From: Hyperoodon ampullatus
Taxonomy: Eukaryota; Chordata; Mammalia; Artiodactyla; Ziphiidae
DNA length: 64,000 bases
Assembly (NCBI GenBank): GCA_949752795.1
Contig: OX457061.1
Location: forward strand, 40,208,338 to 40,272,337
Direction: 5' to 3'
Of this stretch, positions 61,256-64,000 are shown piece by piece. Made by a program: the position numbers and the translations under genes. The first letter of the stretch is position 1, and every line of letters begins with the position of its first letter. The notes below the pieces were generated by a model. That model was not told the origin of the DNA and did no database searches. It worked only from the letters and a program-made list of their open reading frames with translations.

Positions 61256-62316
61256 GTAAAAGTAAATCTTGCATTATACTGCTTTGAATTCAGTAAAGGT
61301 GCTGCTTTGACAGTCCAGAAACTTTTTCAAACACATCCTTCACTGTTAAACTTGTAAAGCTTTTCAAGAGATTTCATTTTTGTTTGATTGTGAATTCCTT
61401 AAGAGATGGGTCCTCAGGGTGAACTTCCCCATGCCTGCAAGAACTAATGTTGAGTGGTTTTAGAAAGTTACTCTCAGGTAATTAAAAGAATGTACTTTCC
61501 TTCCTTCTAACAGTTTTTTTTCTTCCTACCAACATACTTTAAATACTTATATAATTTCTCTTCAGGTACTTCTCTGCCTCTCTCAGAATCTATTCTGTAG
61601 TAAAACTAAAATTCAGAAGTGCCCTGGGAGCAGCAGTCTTTATTTTGTGTCCTAAAGTTGGTACCCTGGCCAGTGTGCTCAGACTAGCATCTAGGGCTGG
61701 TTGGCTAATGCTGCAAACACCGTCAAATCAGTTACCTGACCGTGCTAGTCCAGATAGCTGACAGCTTCCTGAATTCCCCCTGTTTCTGCTTCCTCTTGAA
61801 TGGTGGGCACAAATAGGAGAATGTTGTAAGGCTGTGCTGTAGCTGCCCTCACCACCAGCAAGTTGGCTGGTCTTTTCTCTTACCCCCCACTGTCCTGCTG
61901 CAATAACCTCAAGGACTTGCTGATGCCTGTCAGACTCCACTTACTATGCATATGGTCTAGATTAGCTGCTTAGTATTATGAAACCAACCACCCAGATTAA
62001 TGCATATGGTTTTGTCTACCAATCTGACTGGTGATATCATTCTGTTCACTGCTTTTTACCATTCCTTTGTTTTATACAGAATTGCTGACAGAGATGACAA
62101 AGACAGTATTTGTATTTTTGTTAGATTAAAAGGAGAATTGGAGGGACAGTAGAATAAAGAGCTGAAGGAAGGAACTGATAAGTAGAATTAGGGAAGAAAA
62201 GGTATGAAAAACAAGGCTATAGAAATAGAATAACATACTTAGTTTTCAATTTTTTTAATTATTACTTTTGTTGAGTATTTGCTATTTTAGTGATTATTTA
62301 GGATATATATATTTTT

Positions 62317-62529
62317 TGTTTGTTTGTTTGTTTGTTTGCGGTACGCAAGACTCTCACTGTTGTGGCCTCTCCCATTGTGGAGCACAGGCTCTGGACATGC
62401 AGGCTCAGTGGCCATGGCTCACGGGCCCAGCCGCTCCGCGGCATGTGGAATCCTCCCGGACTGGAGCACGAACCTGTGTCCCCTGCATCGGCAGGTGGAC
62501 TTTCAACCACTGTGCCACCAGGGAAGCCC
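62317..62529 (-). mobile_element. CHR-1 type SINE (copy 10)
   Basis: (GTTT)n tail, 'gcggtacgcaagactctcac', ending 'caccagggaagccct'. The duplication 'taggatatatat' lies on both sides. More substitutions than copies 8 and 9, so probably older. Confidence 0.95.
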
Positions 62530-62719
62530 TAGGATATATATTTTTATTGGCTAGCTCATTAAGTCCAGAAATAGGCCATCTAATAAAGTTTTTTAGAGTG
62601 ATTAGAGTTTTTAGGTTTTTAGAGTGATTAGGTTAACTTTCTTCATTTAACTCGTGACTTATATTAGCCGACTTTTAAGTTTCTAGCCTTGCAGTTTATT
62701 CTGTGGGTTTCCCTTATTT

Positions 62720-63300
62720 AATATTGTGTCCATTTAATAAATAGGTGCTCATTAAGTGTAGTACAGGGAGGTAAAGTTAAAACACTTAATTCCTACCTTC
62801 AGGGAGTTTACAGACTAGTAACCAGGTCATTCTAGGGCAGTGTCATTGGGTTATTGGTAGAGCTGTGTGTAGGGGTGATGGTGACACAGAGGAGGGACAC
62901 TTGTTCAGACTTGGTGGTTTGGAGATGTTTCCTGGGAGAGATGATATATCAGCTGAGTTTTGAAGGATGACTAAGAGAACAGGATAGAGTTTTAGGAACC
63001 ATATTCCTGCCAGCAACAAGAGCATGTGCAAAGAATGGTGGTGAGGAAGCAAATGCTGTATTCTGGAAACTGCAGGTGCTTAGATATCCCTGAGCTTGGG
63101 ATTTTATAGGGTTTATGATGAAGCATAAAGCCTTATGTATGATTATAAGAAGTTTTTATTTTAACTTGAAGGCAGTGGGGGAAACCACCGAAGTATTTTA
63201 GATAGAGAAATCATATGGCCAGGTGTGAATTTTAGAAACTTACCAGCAAAAGGAAGTTGCTTTGGAAGGTGCCAGGGTTAGCACTTTCGAAGTAATTGTA
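62720..63300 (-). repeat. L2 LINE, antisense
   Basis: 'aataggtgctcattaagtgt', 'ttcagggagtttacagacta', 'caacaagagcatgtgcaaag', 'aactgcaggtgcttagatat' and 'gagaaatcatatggccaggt' follow antisense L2 sequence. It may continue to about 63700. Confidence 0.65.
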
Positions 63301-64000
63301 GTGATAAAAGTGAGAAATCATGAAGGCCTGAATGAAATGGAAAAGAGGGACCAGATTTGTGATATTAATAAGGTAAATATGTAAGGATGTAATGGCAAAT
63401 TAAGTGCAGGTGTACTTAGGTGTAGGTGGAGTTGAACTTAGTGTTTTCAGGAGAGGGGCTGATTTGCACATAGAGGGTTGACAGTCCTCAGGGTACAGGA
63501 ACAGTGGGAGCCATGCGTGAGGGTGAGATCACCCAAGGAAAGTACCTAGTGTGAGGAGGGGAAAGGGCCTAGGGACAACCTTGGGAGACACTGGCATTTA
63601 AGGAGTGAGTGGAAGAATAAGTTACACTGCACACTAGAAAGGGGGAGTCCAAGAAGAAGAAGGAGAAAAGCAGCAGCATTTTAAGAAGGAATGAGTGGTC
63701 ATTTATATCTAATGCTATAGCACGCCACTGTCCAATAGAAACAAAGTACATTCTACATAGATAATTTTCAGTTTTCTAGTACCTGCTTTAAGAAATGTAA
63801 AAAGAAAAAGTTGAGTATAATTTTAATGATTATTTTATTTATCCCAGTATATCCAAAATACCATTATTAAAATATGTAATCAATATAAAAATTATTAATG
63901 TGATCATTTTATAATCTTTTTTATACTGAGTCATTGAGATCCAGTGTATATGTTATACTTAATTCAGTGTATATGTTACATCTTAATTCAGAGGCTCAAT

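Larger units (their letters stand above)
61256..64000 (+). other. FANCC: FANCC intron after c.345, continues beyond the window
   Basis: At least 2,745 bp. It contains a CHR-1 SINE and an antisense L2. I looked for the c.346-456 exon and did not recognise it. 61256-62310 and 63301-64000 show no named repeat with confidence. Confidence 0.8.

Overview
The window is mammalian nuclear DNA, almost certainly cetacean (whale or dolphin). Ten copies of one tRNA-derived SINE with the CHR-1 sequence lie in it, several near-identical and flanked by clear target-site duplications. Two longer CHR-2-like SINEs and several L1 3' ends of the cetartiodactyl type (AATAAAGATGTT before the A-tail) also occur. I saw no BovB or Bov-tA elements, which argues against a ruminant. 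The species is inferred, not proven.

The only protein-coding gene I can support is FANCC (Fanconi anaemia group C protein), on the + strand. Its first three coding exons are at 53868-54032, 55683-55767 and 61161-61255. Their lengths (165, 85 and 95 nt) give junctions at c.165, c.250 and c.345, the human boundaries as I recall them. Together they encode residues 1-115. The first of these exons also carries 49 nt of 5' UTR. Positions 1-53818 are therefore most likely FANCC first-intron sequence and any upstream flank. I saw no CpG-island promoter and no other coding exon there. After 61255 the window stays in the next intron, and the fourth coding exon is not seen.

The rest is interspersed repeats in layers. 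Old layers are L2, MIR, L1M/HAL1-type LINEs, hAT and Tigger DNA transposons and LTR remnants. A younger layer is cetartiodactyl L1, including a nearly 5'-complete antisense L1 at about 14290-20288 that lacks its 3' end and carries a nested hAT element and a nested CHR-1. The youngest layer is CHR-1. Most L1 and SINE copies are antisense to FANCC. Other features are a (GGAA)n tract near 800, several TG/CG alternating tracts, and a 79-bp mariner palindrome at 25748-25826.

I found no undescribed biological system. The items most worth checking are the tandem splice donors after the third coding exon, inverted CHR-1 pairs around the FANCC exons, and the mariner hairpin as a possible microRNA precursor.
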